In this document: piece by piece, positions 42,816-51,214 of the stretch
Layout: every line of letters begins with the position of its first letter
How positions within the stretch are numbered: position 1 is the stretch's first letter
Assembly (NCBI GenBank): GCA_052170135.1
Contig: JBQNBC010000009.1
Location: forward strand, 1-64,000
Direction of reading: 5' to 3'
DNA length: 64,000 nucleotides
Source of the DNA: Wolinella sp052170135
Lineage (GTDB): Bacteria > Campylobacterota > Campylobacteria > Campylobacterales > Helicobacteraceae
Position numbers and translations under genes: made by a program
The notes under the pieces: generated by a model
What the model saw: only the letters and a program-made list of their open reading frames with translations
What the model was told of the DNA's origin: nothing
The model's database searches: none

Positions 42816-44106
42816 ACATTCTTTTAATCATCTCATCGGCGAATGTTGAGCATGAGACTTCTTTTGCCCCATCCATTAATCTCGCGAAATCATACGTTAC
42901 GTTTTTTGACTCGATTGTCTTTTGCATTGATTTCACAATTAGGTCAGCCGCCTCCACCCAGCCCATGTGGCGTAGCATCATCTCAGCGCTTAGAATGAGC
43001 GAGCCTGGATTTACTTTGTCTTGTCCTGCGTATTTTGGTGCGGTGCCATGAGTAGCTTCAAACATGGCAATAGTGTCGTTTAGATTTGCTCCAGGCGCGA
43101 TTCCGATACCTCCTACCATAGCTGCGAGCGCATCAGAGATATAGTCTCCATTTAGGTTCATTGTCGCGATGACATCATACTCGGCAGGACGGAGGAGAAT
43201 TTGTTGCAAAAATGCATCGGCAATTACATCTTTAATTGTAATTATCCTGCCTGTTTTTGGATTCTTAAACTCGCACCACGGACCATCTCCAATCTCTTTT
43301 GCGCCAAATTCACGCTTGGCTAACTCGTATCCCCATTTCATAAATCCACCTTCGGTGAATTTCATAATATTGCCTTTGTGTACAAGCGTGACGGAGTTGC
43401 GGTCATTTTCAATTGCGTACTCAATCGCACGTCTAATTAGTCGTTCGCTACCATCTTGGCTCACTGGTTTGATTCCTATCGCGCTTGATTCTGGGAAGCG
43501 TATTTTTTTGATACCCATCTCATTCTGGAGGAATTCAATCACTTTTTTTGCCTCTTTGCTACGCGCGCTAAATTCGATCCCAGCGTAGATATCTTCGCTA
43601 TTTTCGCGATATATGACCATATCGACTTTGTTTGGCTCTTTAACTGGGCTTGGGCTACCATACCAGCGCACTGGACGGAGACAGACATATAGATCTAGCA
43701 TTTGGCGGAGTGCGACGTTTAAACTACGGAAACCTTCGCCAACTGGTGTTGTGAGTGGACCTTTTATCGAAACTTTGAAGTAGTTGATAGCATCGATTGT
43801 ATCTGGAAGTAGCCATTGCTCCATCGGTGAGAGGCTGGATTCTTCTTTGAATTTATTAAAACACTTCTCTCCAGTAAAAACCTCATACCATACGATTTTT
43901 CGTGCCCCATTGTATGCTTTTTGCACGGCTGCATCCACGACCTTTTTCATCGCTGGTGTAATGTCAACCCCAATTCCATCGCCTTCAATGTATGGAATTA
44001 CAGGATTATTTGGGATGTGTAGCGTGCCATCTTTGTTGATGCTAATAGCCTCGCCATCATCAGGAATCGGGAGGAATCGTGGGTTATAGCCTTCAAACTT
44101 TGCCAT
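42814..44106 (-). CDS. icd: Isocitrate dehydrogenase (NADP-dependent type)
   Basis: Oxidative decarboxylation of isocitrate to 2-oxoglutarate in the TCA cycle. In 430 residues: VIPYIEGDGIGVDITPAM, the substrate-binding VGEGFRSLNVALRQ, YRENSEDIYAGIEF with the phosphorylatable-type serine region upstream, NLNGDYISDALAAMVGGIGI and GTAPKYAGQDKVNPGS. The NADP type fits the H. pylori homologue. ATG 44106 has AAGGAG eight bases upstream; a longer in-frame version would add 14 unlikely residues. It is divergent from gltA. Confidence 0.96.
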   Translation of the reverse strand: MAKFEGYNPRFLPIPDDGEAISINKDGTLHIPNNPVIPYIEGDGIGVDITPAMKKVVDAAVQKAYNGARKIVWYEVFTGEKCFNKFKEESSLSPMEQWLLPDTIDAINYFKVSIKGPLTTPVGEGFRSLNVALRQMLDLYVCLRPVRWYGSPSPVKEPNKVDMVIYRENSEDIYAGIEFSARSKEAKKVIEFLQNEMGIKKIRFPESSAIGIKPVSQDGSERLIRRAIEYAIENDRNSVTLVHKGNIMKFTEGGFMKWGYELAKREFGAKEIGDGPWCEFKNPKTGRIITIKDVIADAFLQQILLRPAEYDVIATMNLNGDYISDALAAMVGGIGIAPGANLNDTIAMFEATHGTAPKYAGQDKVNPGSLILSAEMMLRHMGWVEAADLIVKSMQKTIESKNVTYDFARLMDGAKEVSCSTFADEMIKRM

Positions 44107-44237
44107 GTCTGCTCCTTGTTTTATGAATTTTCGACAAAAGTTTATCAAGATTCCAAGACTAATCTAAAAAAAGAAGAATCTAATACCAAAAACATCGTCG
44201 ATTCCTAGCTTTCAGCGGAATATTGCAAAAAAACAAA

Positions 44238-44243
44238 TATACT
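44238..44243 (+). promoter_or_regulatory. -10 element of gltA
   Basis: TATACT 31 bases before the gltA ATG, in an AT-rich stretch between the divergent icd and gltA genes; AAGGAG precedes the start. Confidence 0.45.
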
Positions 44244-44273
44244 TAAGAAAATTTTTAAGCAAGGAGTTGCGCG

Positions 44274-45542
44274 ATGGGGACAGTAACGCTGATCAATAAC
44301 GAAACTGGCGAAAAGTTTGAATTTGAGCTTTTGGAGCCTACTCGCGGACCAAAGCTGATTGATTTTTCAAAGTTTTACGAGACTACGGGCATGTTTACGT
44401 ATGACCCAGGGTATAGCTCTACTGCTAGTTGCAAATCCGAGATTAGCTTTGTTGATGGCAAGGCTGGAAAGCTTATCTATTTTGGGCATCCTATAGAGGA
44501 GCTGGTTGAGAAGTATAAATTTGTAGATGTGATTAAACTTTTAATCGGCAATGGTTATATTTTCCCAACGCGCGAAGAATCGCAAGCTTTTGAGCGCGAG
44601 CTTGTTCACCGTTCTTTTATTCATGAGGGCTTGAGAAAAATCATCGACGCATTCCCAAGTGGCGCACACCCAATGGCAAACCTCTCCTCGTCAGTTGCAT
44701 CGCTTTCTACTTTTTACTTTAATCATATTGATGCGGATTATGAATCAGAATCACAGACAATGGCACGGAGAATTATCTCAAAAATGCCAACGCTAGCTGC
44801 ATTTGCTTATCGTAGCTCGGCTGGCTTGCCTTTTGTCTATCCTGATGCTGAGCGTGGCTACGTGGAAAACTTTCTCTATATGATGCGTGCATTGCCACAT
44901 GGCAAGCTAAAAGAGGAGATCACGCAGCTTGAAATCGATGCACTTGATACTATTTTTATGCTTCATGCCGATCATGGACAAAATGCCTCAACAACAACCG
45001 TTCGGAATGTAACCACAACCGGTGTACATCCATATGCTGCGTTATCTGCTGGTCTCTCAGCACTATGGGGCAAGGCGCATGGTGGGGCAAATGAGTCCGT
45101 CATGGATCAGCTTGAGATGATTGGTGATGTGAAAAATATTCCAAATTACATTGCAAAAGCAAAAGATAAAAACGATCCATTCCGCTTGATGGGCTTTGGG
45201 CATCGCGTCTATAAAAGCTATGATCCGCGCGCTAGGATTCTCAAAACTTTAAAAGATAACCTTGATAAAAAGGGCGTAAAGATGAATCAGCGACTTGTGG
45301 AAATAGCCGAAGGAATCGAAGAGATAGCAACAAAAGATGACTATTTCTTATCTAGAAATCTCTATCCAAATGTCGATTTCTACTCTGGTATTATTTTAAC
45401 TGCTCTAAATATTCCTAAAAATATGTTTACGCCGATTTTTGCGATCGGTAGGATGCCAGGCTGGTGTGCACAAATATTGGAGCTTTTACAAGATTCAAAT
45501 ATGAGAATTACACGTCCGCGACAGATGTATATTGGTAAATAA
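44274..45542 (+). CDS. gltA: Citrate synthase
   Basis: Condenses acetyl-CoA and oxaloacetate. A 422-residue type II enzyme. The catalytic His lie in LHADHGQNAST and MGFGHRVYKSYDPR, and the Asp in YPNVDFYSGI. It is next to icd as in H. pylori, giving a small TCA gene pair. Its end is followed 22 bases later by the DAHP synthase start. Confidence 0.97.
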   Translation: MGTVTLINNETGEKFEFELLEPTRGPKLIDFSKFYETTGMFTYDPGYSSTASCKSEISFVDGKAGKLIYFGHPIEELVEKYKFVDVIKLLIGNGYIFPTREESQAFERELVHRSFIHEGLRKIIDAFPSGAHPMANLSSSVASLSTFYFNHIDADYESESQTMARRIISKMPTLAAFAYRSSAGLPFVYPDAERGYVENFLYMMRALPHGKLKEEITQLEIDALDTIFMLHADHGQNASTTTVRNVTTTGVHPYAALSAGLSALWGKAHGGANESVMDQLEMIGDVKNIPNYIAKAKDKNDPFRLMGFGHRVYKSYDPRARILKTLKDNLDKKGVKMNQRLVEIAEGIEEIATKDDYFLSRNLYPNVDFYSGIILTALNIPKNMFTPIFAIGRMPGWCAQILELLQDSNMRITRPRQMYIGK

Positions 45543-45564
45543 AATTGAAGAATCGGAGAGAGTA

Positions 45565-46905
45565 ATGAGAGAATGGAATCCGCAAAGCTGGCGAAGCAAG
45601 CCAATTAAACAGCAGCCAACTTACAGTGATAAAGCTCATCTAGAGAGAGTAGAGGCAGAGCTTAGGCGGTATCCACCGCTTGTATTTGCTGGTGAGGCGC
45701 GCTCGCTAAAGAAGAGACTAGCAGATGCTACTGAGGGGCGAGCATTTTTGCTTCAAGGTGGTGATTGCGCGGAGAGTTTTTCTGAGTTTAATGCAGTTAA
45801 TATTCGCGATATGTTTAGGGTGATTCTTCAAATGGCCGTGGTTTTGACATTTGCTGGGAGTTGTCCCATTGTAAAGGTTGGGCGATTAGCAGGACAGTTT
45901 GCAAAGCCACGCAGCAGCGACTTTGAGGAGCTTGATGGTGTTAGTCTGCCTAGCTATCGCGGTGATATAATAAATGGGATTGACTTTACAAAGGAGGCGC
46001 GCGAACCAGCTCCGGAGAGAATCCTAAAAGCCTACAATCAATCTGCAGCGACGCTAAATCTTGTTCGTGCATTCGCCCAAGGTGGGTTGGCTGATTTGCA
46101 TGAGGTACATAAGTGGAATCTAGGCTTTGTCGAGCAGGGTTTTGGTGATAGGTATAAGATTCTTGCAGATAGGATTACTGAGGCGTTATCTTTTATGGAG
46201 GCATGTGGTATCACATCAGCCAAGACACCAATGCTACACGAGACGGAGTTTTATACTTCGCATGAGGCACTTTTGCTTAACTACGAGGAGGCTTTAACCA
46301 GACAAGATTCTCTCACAGGCAAGTGGTATGACTGTTCGGCGCATATGCTTTGGATTGGCGAGCGCACTCGTGAGCTTGATGGTGCGCATTTGGAGTTTTT
46401 ACGTGGCGTGGGAAATCCAGTCGGTGTAAAAATAGGACCAAACGCGACAAAAGATGACCTACTAGGAATCTGCGATATATTAAATCCAGATAATGAATCT
46501 GGTCGGTTAAATTTCATCATTAGAATGGGTGCTGGTAAAATAGACGCGCATCTGCCAAAGCTAGTGCAAATCGTAAAAAATGAAGGGCGCAAGGTGCTTT
46601 GGAGTATTGATCCTATGCATGGAAATACCGTTAAAGCGAGCAGTGGTTATAAGACACGCATATTTAATCAAGTATTGAGCGAAGTGCGTTCATTTTTTGA
46701 GATACATAGGGCTGAAGGGACACATGCTGGAGGAATCCACCTAGAGATGACAGGACAAGATGTGACCGAGTGCATCGGTGGTAGTCAAAAAATTACTGAA
46801 GAGGGGTTGTCATGTAACTATAATACGCAGTGCGACCCGCGACTAAATGCGACACAGGCGCTGGAGCTTGCATTTTTGATCGCTGATATGATAAAGGCGC
46901 GATAG
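45565..46905 (+). CDS. aroF: 3-deoxy-7-phosphoheptulonate synthase, class II
   Basis: First step of the shikimate pathway. This is the plant-like class II (AroA-II) form, 446 residues: WNPQSWRSKPIKQQPTY, LLQGGDCAESF, KVGRLAGQFAKPRS, SLPSYRGD and IDPMHGNT with GIHLEMTGQDVTEC. No regulatory N-terminal extension is present. ATG 45565 has GGAGAG upstream; an in-frame start 33 bases earlier would overlap gltA and lacks support. The symbol follows usual epsilonproteobacterial naming. Confidence 0.95.
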   Translation: MREWNPQSWRSKPIKQQPTYSDKAHLERVEAELRRYPPLVFAGEARSLKKRLADATEGRAFLLQGGDCAESFSEFNAVNIRDMFRVILQMAVVLTFAGSCPIVKVGRLAGQFAKPRSSDFEELDGVSLPSYRGDIINGIDFTKEAREPAPERILKAYNQSAATLNLVRAFAQGGLADLHEVHKWNLGFVEQGFGDRYKILADRITEALSFMEACGITSAKTPMLHETEFYTSHEALLLNYEEALTRQDSLTGKWYDCSAHMLWIGERTRELDGAHLEFLRGVGNPVGVKIGPNATKDDLLGICDILNPDNESGRLNFIIRMGAGKIDAHLPKLVQIVKNEGRKVLWSIDPMHGNTVKASSGYKTRIFNQVLSEVRSFFEIHRAEGTHAGGIHLEMTGQDVTECIGGSQKITEEGLSCNYNTQCDPRLNATQALELAFLIADMIKAR

Positions 46906-47146
46906 ATTCTCGTGATAGTTGCAACGTTGCGTCTTGTGAATTAGTGTGGGCGAGATGACTCATCTTGCATTTTGCCTAAAACTTGGAAGCTTTGACGCAT
47001 GCCGATTTCTAACCTGCTTGCGCGAAAGAATCGTAAGCAGTGAAACATAGCCGATCGTATTTTGTATATTTGTAATATGAATTATAGAAAACACAGATGG
47101 TCAATCTCATATACACTATGTTCTTTTGATAACTCATAGATTACTG

Positions 47147-47563
47147 CTAAGAATCCATAAAATATTCTAGTTTTTTGCCAAAGCCTAGTCGATTATCTGT
47201 TAGCTTTGCGTAGGTGATTTTTATATTCCATAACTTTGGAAGCATCGCGCGTGCAAATGGAAATGTCGAAAAATATATCGCACGAGAATCCTCATTAGCC
47301 TCACTCCAAATCGCCTCAAATTGCACACCTTGAAGTAATCCAACGCTTGAGCTCTCTAGCGCGACTGAGCCACCTGTTTTTGGTGCGCTAATTAAAGCTC
47401 GCGCATGGCGAGTAGATTCTTTGCTGGCGACGATTAGCGCGAGATTATTCTCATCAAGTGCGTAAAATAGTGGTGTGCACCATATTCCATCCTCATCGGT
47501 GCAGGCGATATGCGCGACATGATGTTTGCGCAAAAATGCGATGATTTTATGCTTTGGCGACAC
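47147..47563 (-). CDS. YhbP/UPF0306-like pyridoxamine-phosphate-oxidase-fold protein
   Basis: A 138-residue split-barrel flavin-binding-type protein. The pattern HHVAHIACTDEDGIWCTPLFY, ASKESTRHARALI and LLQGVQFEAIW matches the YhbP family; the 'LQG+QF' motif replaces the usual PNP oxidase substrate residues. Biochemical role is unknown. It is monocistronic. Confidence 0.75.
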   Translation of the reverse strand: MSPKHKIIAFLRKHHVAHIACTDEDGIWCTPLFYALDENNLALIVASKESTRHARALISAPKTGGSVALESSSVGLLQGVQFEAIWSEANEDSRAIYFSTFPFARAMLPKLWNIKITYAKLTDNRLGFGKKLEYFMDS

Positions 47564-47726
47564 GGCTTTGCCTTTATTTGGAATATAACAGCTATAAATT
47601 ATGCCAAGCGCACCACACTATCGTATAAATCTTATAAAGAATCTGGTACACAAAGTCAAAAATTCCTTATCTAGCTCTATTTTTATCTCTAAGAAGCCAG
47701 TGTGCAAAGCTTGTATCAAGTATAAG

Positions 47727-47769
47727 GTAGGCTCTAAATTTTAAAGCCTACGTGAAGAATCTTAGAGCC
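47727..47769. terminator. Alternative hairpins between two minus-strand genes
   Basis: GTAGGCT/AGCCTAC (47727-47733, 47745-47751) and GGCTCTAA/TTAGAGCC (47730-47737, 47762-47769) overlap and exclude each other. They lie 13 bases beyond the stop of the EF-hand gene, so they probably form its 3' end. Confidence 0.45.
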
Positions 47770-47781
47770 CTTTTGCATTTT

Positions 47782-49032
47782 TTACACTTGGAGTGTTTTT
47801 ACCTCATCTTTTTGTAGCTCTGGATTCTTGTTGTTGTCTTCGGTAATGTTTTGCAAGCCTGATTCTTCGCTTTTTATCTCGCCCTTTGCGCCAAGGCTCA
47901 TCAAAGAGGCGTAAATCTCCTGTTCGCCATTCTCTTTTGTCCCCAATAAAAGCCTGTGGAACGCAAAAAGCTCAAGTGGTTTTTGCTCGGCTATTGAGAG
48001 CGCAATACTCTCGATGTGCTCCTCGCCAACTAGCTCTTTCATGCTTAACGCGCCACTAGTGTCAGAATCCTGCCTTATAGAGTGGTTTATAAAGCCCGCC
48101 AAAGAATTTATAAACCCAAATTCATCTAAAAATTTATTTCTCTCATCATCGCTTGAGAGGGCTTCATTTAGGGATTTATAGCTATTTTGCTTTTCACTTG
48201 TGAGCGAGACTAACGCTTTTAGATTCTTTGCCTCTTCTTTTGAGATGACGCCATCACTATCGCTATCATGCTCTAGGTAGCCTACGCCATACGCCGCTTC
48301 ATAGTACCAGCCTTTTACGTAGTCGCTCGCCTCTTCAAGTGAGCCAAACTTCTCAATTAGTTTTTTTGCATTGTCATTGTCTAGTGGTATTACAACCTCT
48401 TTTTGTGAATACTCATCGACAAATTTCACGCCTGTAGCACTTGTATTTGTTGTTGCGAGTGGATTTGCTAGAGATTTTGCATTTTCTGGCGCGGAGATTG
48501 TCGTACTATTTACGATAGTCCTATTTTTGATTGGTTCTAGATCTAGATTCTTTGTTGCATTCTCCACTGCGGAATTGACACCCTTCTTCTCCTGTGCTAA
48601 CTTTAGATCTTTTATCTTTTTGCTGGCCTTTTCATACTCTTCCATGGCAACTATAGTGGCATCTGGTGGCGGTGATTTTTCGAAGCGATCGTTGATGTTC
48701 ATGGAGAGTGCACTTAGGGCTTTGCTGGTCTCTTTAAGCTGTTCTTTCGTGGCTTTGCTTTCGCTTGAGCCAAGAAGCTCGCCAGCTTTTACGCCTTCGT
48801 TATTGCCTGCTCTTTTGGATTCTTCGAGGCTTTGTTTGAGCGCGGCGACATCGACATACTTTTTTACTTCATCGCTTACGCCTCCGCCGTTTTCTAGCTC
48901 TCTGATGGCGCGTTCTGTCATCTGCTGCTTTTTAAAGTAGTCATCAAGGCTTGCTGGTGTGCTTAGACGCTTTTGTGCCTCTGTTTTATTATAGAGCGCA
49001 TCGTGCATGGCTTGTTTTATGTTTATCTCCAT
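47782..49032 (-). CDS. EF-hand domain protein of unknown function
   Basis: A 416-residue soluble, acidic and lysine-rich protein without a signal peptide or membrane helix. Two canonical calcium loops are present: DSDSDGVISKEE (about residues 254-265) and DSDTSGALSMKE (about 320-331), both with acidic or Ser residues at positions 1, 3, 5, 9 and Glu at 12. The first 170 residues are predicted helical (charged, KSKRA/EESKR stretches); residues 185-215 are Ser/Thr/Asn-rich, linker-like. ATG 49032 was chosen (MEINIKQAM); an upstream in-frame start would add 12 residues. No family recognised; secreted by a non-Sec route or intracellular calcium sensing are both possible. Confidence 0.75.
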   Translation of the reverse strand: MEINIKQAMHDALYNKTEAQKRLSTPASLDDYFKKQQMTERAIRELENGGGVSDEVKKYVDVAALKQSLEESKRAGNNEGVKAGELLGSSESKATKEQLKETSKALSALSMNINDRFEKSPPPDATIVAMEEYEKASKKIKDLKLAQEKKGVNSAVENATKNLDLEPIKNRTIVNSTTISAPENAKSLANPLATTNTSATGVKFVDEYSQKEVVIPLDNDNAKKLIEKFGSLEEASDYVKGWYYEAAYGVGYLEHDSDSDGVISKEEAKNLKALVSLTSEKQNSYKSLNEALSSDDERNKFLDEFGFINSLAGFINHSIRQDSDTSGALSMKELVGEEHIESIALSIAEQKPLELFAFHRLLLGTKENGEQEIYASLMSLGAKGEIKSEESGLQNITEDNNKNPELQKDEVKTLQV

Positions 49033-49127
49033 CTTTGCCCCCAAATATAATTTTATTAAGAAGCGCAAGCAAATTTCATGCCACTATGCGAGCCAATTTT
49101 TCTCCCTTTTTCGCTAAAATCCACCTC

Positions 49128-49799
49128 ATGGATACGCGATTTTTACAACTATTAATGCTGAAGAATCTCCATCTAAAGCGCGGACTTGGATTCTTGTATG
49201 ATGAGTTGCATGCACCACTTTTGGCTGAGGGATCTATTGATGTGCGACATCTACCAAATGCTTTGAATTCGCTTAAGCAGACGGTCGATTCTTGTCTATT
49301 GTGCGAGCTTTCTAAAGGCGAAGGCAAACCATCTTTTGGTGCATGCCTACCAGAATCTAGAGTTATTTTTATCTCTGAAATTCCGCTTGTTGATCCTGAT
49401 AATCCAGTTCGCATACTTGGTAGAAGTGGCGCGCTATTACAAGGGCTTTTGCGCGAATTTATTGGTATTGGCGAGCGCGAAGTGTCGTTTTTGTCTCTCT
49501 TGAAGTGTCAGCCAAAACCAACGCTAAAGCTAGAGCCATCAATGTTTAGCACATGCAAGCCATATATGCTAAAGCAGCTTGAGTTGTTGAATGAGCGCGC
49601 TATTATTGTGCCTCTTGGCGAAGTTGTATATGAGAATCTACTAGGAGATGTTGGTGATTTCATTCGCCATCGTGGGCAGAAAATCAGCTGGCTAAATCGT
49701 GTCATAATCCCAACATATAGTCCAAGTCACATTCTGCGTAATCCAAGCGTTAAGAGCGAGGTAGAGCGGGATTTTTGCCTAATAAGGAGCTTAATATGA
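49128..49799 (+). CDS. Uracil-DNA glycosylase superfamily protein
   Basis: A 223-residue protein resembling type IV/V UDGs: CLLCELSKGEGKPSFGA near the start, a degenerate motif A (ISEIPLVDPDN, then LGRSGALLQGLL), LLKCQPKPTLKLE, MLKQLELLNERAIIVPLGE and a C-terminal PTYSPSHILRNPSVK. Known type IV enzymes have GEAPG and HPS/HPA in the first and last motifs; both are altered here, and only one Cys pair (CLLC) with KC and CK resembles the Fe-S ligands. It may be a divergent DNA glycosylase. The start is uncertain: ATG 49128 or 49158. Its stop overlaps the next gene (ATGA). Confidence 0.7.
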   Translation: MDTRFLQLLMLKNLHLKRGLGFLYDELHAPLLAEGSIDVRHLPNALNSLKQTVDSCLLCELSKGEGKPSFGACLPESRVIFISEIPLVDPDNPVRILGRSGALLQGLLREFIGIGEREVSFLSLLKCQPKPTLKLEPSMFSTCKPYMLKQLELLNERAIIVPLGEVVYENLLGDVGDFIRHRGQKISWLNRVIIPTYSPSHILRNPSVKSEVERDFCLIRSLI

Positions 49800-51031
49800 A
49801 AACTCTACTTTCACTTCCATTGTCACTTTTGCTTGCGACTACACCGATTTTTGCAGCAAAGGCTCATCTGCTTTCTCCGTTGCCACTCCCACATCAGGAG
49901 ATTGTAAATATAGATCCAAAGCCATGCGATGAGGCATGTTTAGCGCAGCTTTTTGATGAGGGGAAGGTTTTTAGCTTTGTAGCACGATTCCCAAAGGAGC
50001 TTGAAAGTGAAGAGTTGAGGGCAAAGCTATCGATGTTTGCAAATGAGCTAGGAATCCATCTTGCACCTTTTGAGTTTCGCAAGTCTAGATCGCGCTTAAA
50101 TTTGGCACTTATCATCCCAAAAAAGAGCGTAGGGCGATACTCTGTTACTACTATTGATACGATTCTTGCTTATTTAGCATCCAAGGAGGGGGCGTTTAAG
50201 TTTGCTGTTTTTGATAGCGTTGATGAGAGCAGAGAATCGCTTTTTCGTGCTCTAGAGAGTGTCAAAGATGGTGGGTTTGAGAATGTCATTGCACTTTTGA
50301 CGCACGATGGCGCAAGGGAGCTTGTCGCGATCCCTAGTACATTGCAGATCTATATTCCGACAATCCACAAAAGTCAGCTAGAAACTCTATTGCTGCCACA
50401 AAATATAACATTTGGAGGAATCGACTACAAAGCGCAGATTGATGCGCTTGTCTCTTTTGCGGATGGGAAGGGTGCTGTAGTATATAATGACGATAGCCCA
50501 ACGGGTGCAAGAATCGGTGCGTATGTGAGAAATAGTGGACTACCGATACTGTTTGAAGAATCTTTTAGTAATGCAAAAGCAGCAGAGTTTAATAAAGGTA
50601 GCAAGGCGCATGGGCAATATGTCTCTGGAGCTAGCGTATTTTTAAACACATCGATTGTAAAAAGTAGCCTTATACTTTCACAATTCACATATAACGGGTA
50701 TATACCTAAAAATATATTTTCCACGCAGATAAACTACAATCACTCAATATTATCACTCACGCAACCGCGCGATCGCAAAAATCTCTACATCGCTAGCTCC
50801 CTAGGTGATATCTCACGCGAGATAATTGAATATAGCGCGATACTAAAGAGTGATCTGCAATATGACTGGATAAACTACTCTACATCACGTGGCGTTGAGT
50901 TTTTTTATCAAGGAGCATTTGCTGATGCAGTGCCATACTTTAGCGAGGGCATTAGCGATCAGCAAGTTGAATACAAGACGCGTATTTACAAAAGCGAGGC
51001 GGGGCGTTTTAGAGCTATAGAGAATCAGTAG
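49796..51031 (+). CDS. Exported protein of unknown function
   Basis: A 411-residue protein with a signal peptide (MKTLLSLPLSLLLATTPIFA). The rest is soluble, mixed alpha/beta, with alternating predicted strands and helices (FAVFDSVDESRESLF, VIALLTHDGARELVAIPST, GKGAVVYNDDSPTGARIGAY) as in type I periplasmic binding or LpoA-like folds. That comparison is by eye. A late YQGAFADAVPYFSEGI may be a TPR-like element. It is coupled to the UDG-like gene by ATGA with AAGGAG upstream. I do not recognise the family. Confidence 0.75.
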   Translation: MKTLLSLPLSLLLATTPIFAAKAHLLSPLPLPHQEIVNIDPKPCDEACLAQLFDEGKVFSFVARFPKELESEELRAKLSMFANELGIHLAPFEFRKSRSRLNLALIIPKKSVGRYSVTTIDTILAYLASKEGAFKFAVFDSVDESRESLFRALESVKDGGFENVIALLTHDGARELVAIPSTLQIYIPTIHKSQLETLLLPQNITFGGIDYKAQIDALVSFADGKGAVVYNDDSPTGARIGAYVRNSGLPILFEESFSNAKAAEFNKGSKAHGQYVSGASVFLNTSIVKSSLILSQFTYNGYIPKNIFSTQINYNHSILSLTQPRDRKNLYIASSLGDISREIIEYSAILKSDLQYDWINYSTSRGVEFFYQGAFADAVPYFSEGISDQQVEYKTRIYKSEAGRFRAIENQ

Positions 51032-51214
51032 AGGTTTCTGCTGTGATTTTTAATGCAAAGTTAAAGTAGCTAAGCGCAATCGCTAATACCTCTGTATCCA
51101 CGTGAACTACTAAAAAATGTACGTATATAGGTTGGCTTTGGTGTGTTGCGCTATTGGTTGCTTAAAATAAGTATCTGCAATAGGGTTCACATTTTATTCT
51201 TTGCTAAAGCCCAT

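Noticed and set aside
48371..48940. A 189-codon plus-strand ORF inside the EF-hand gene
   Set aside because: Ser/Phe-rich low-complexity product typical of the reverse of a Lys/Glu-rich gene; no Shine-Dalgarno.
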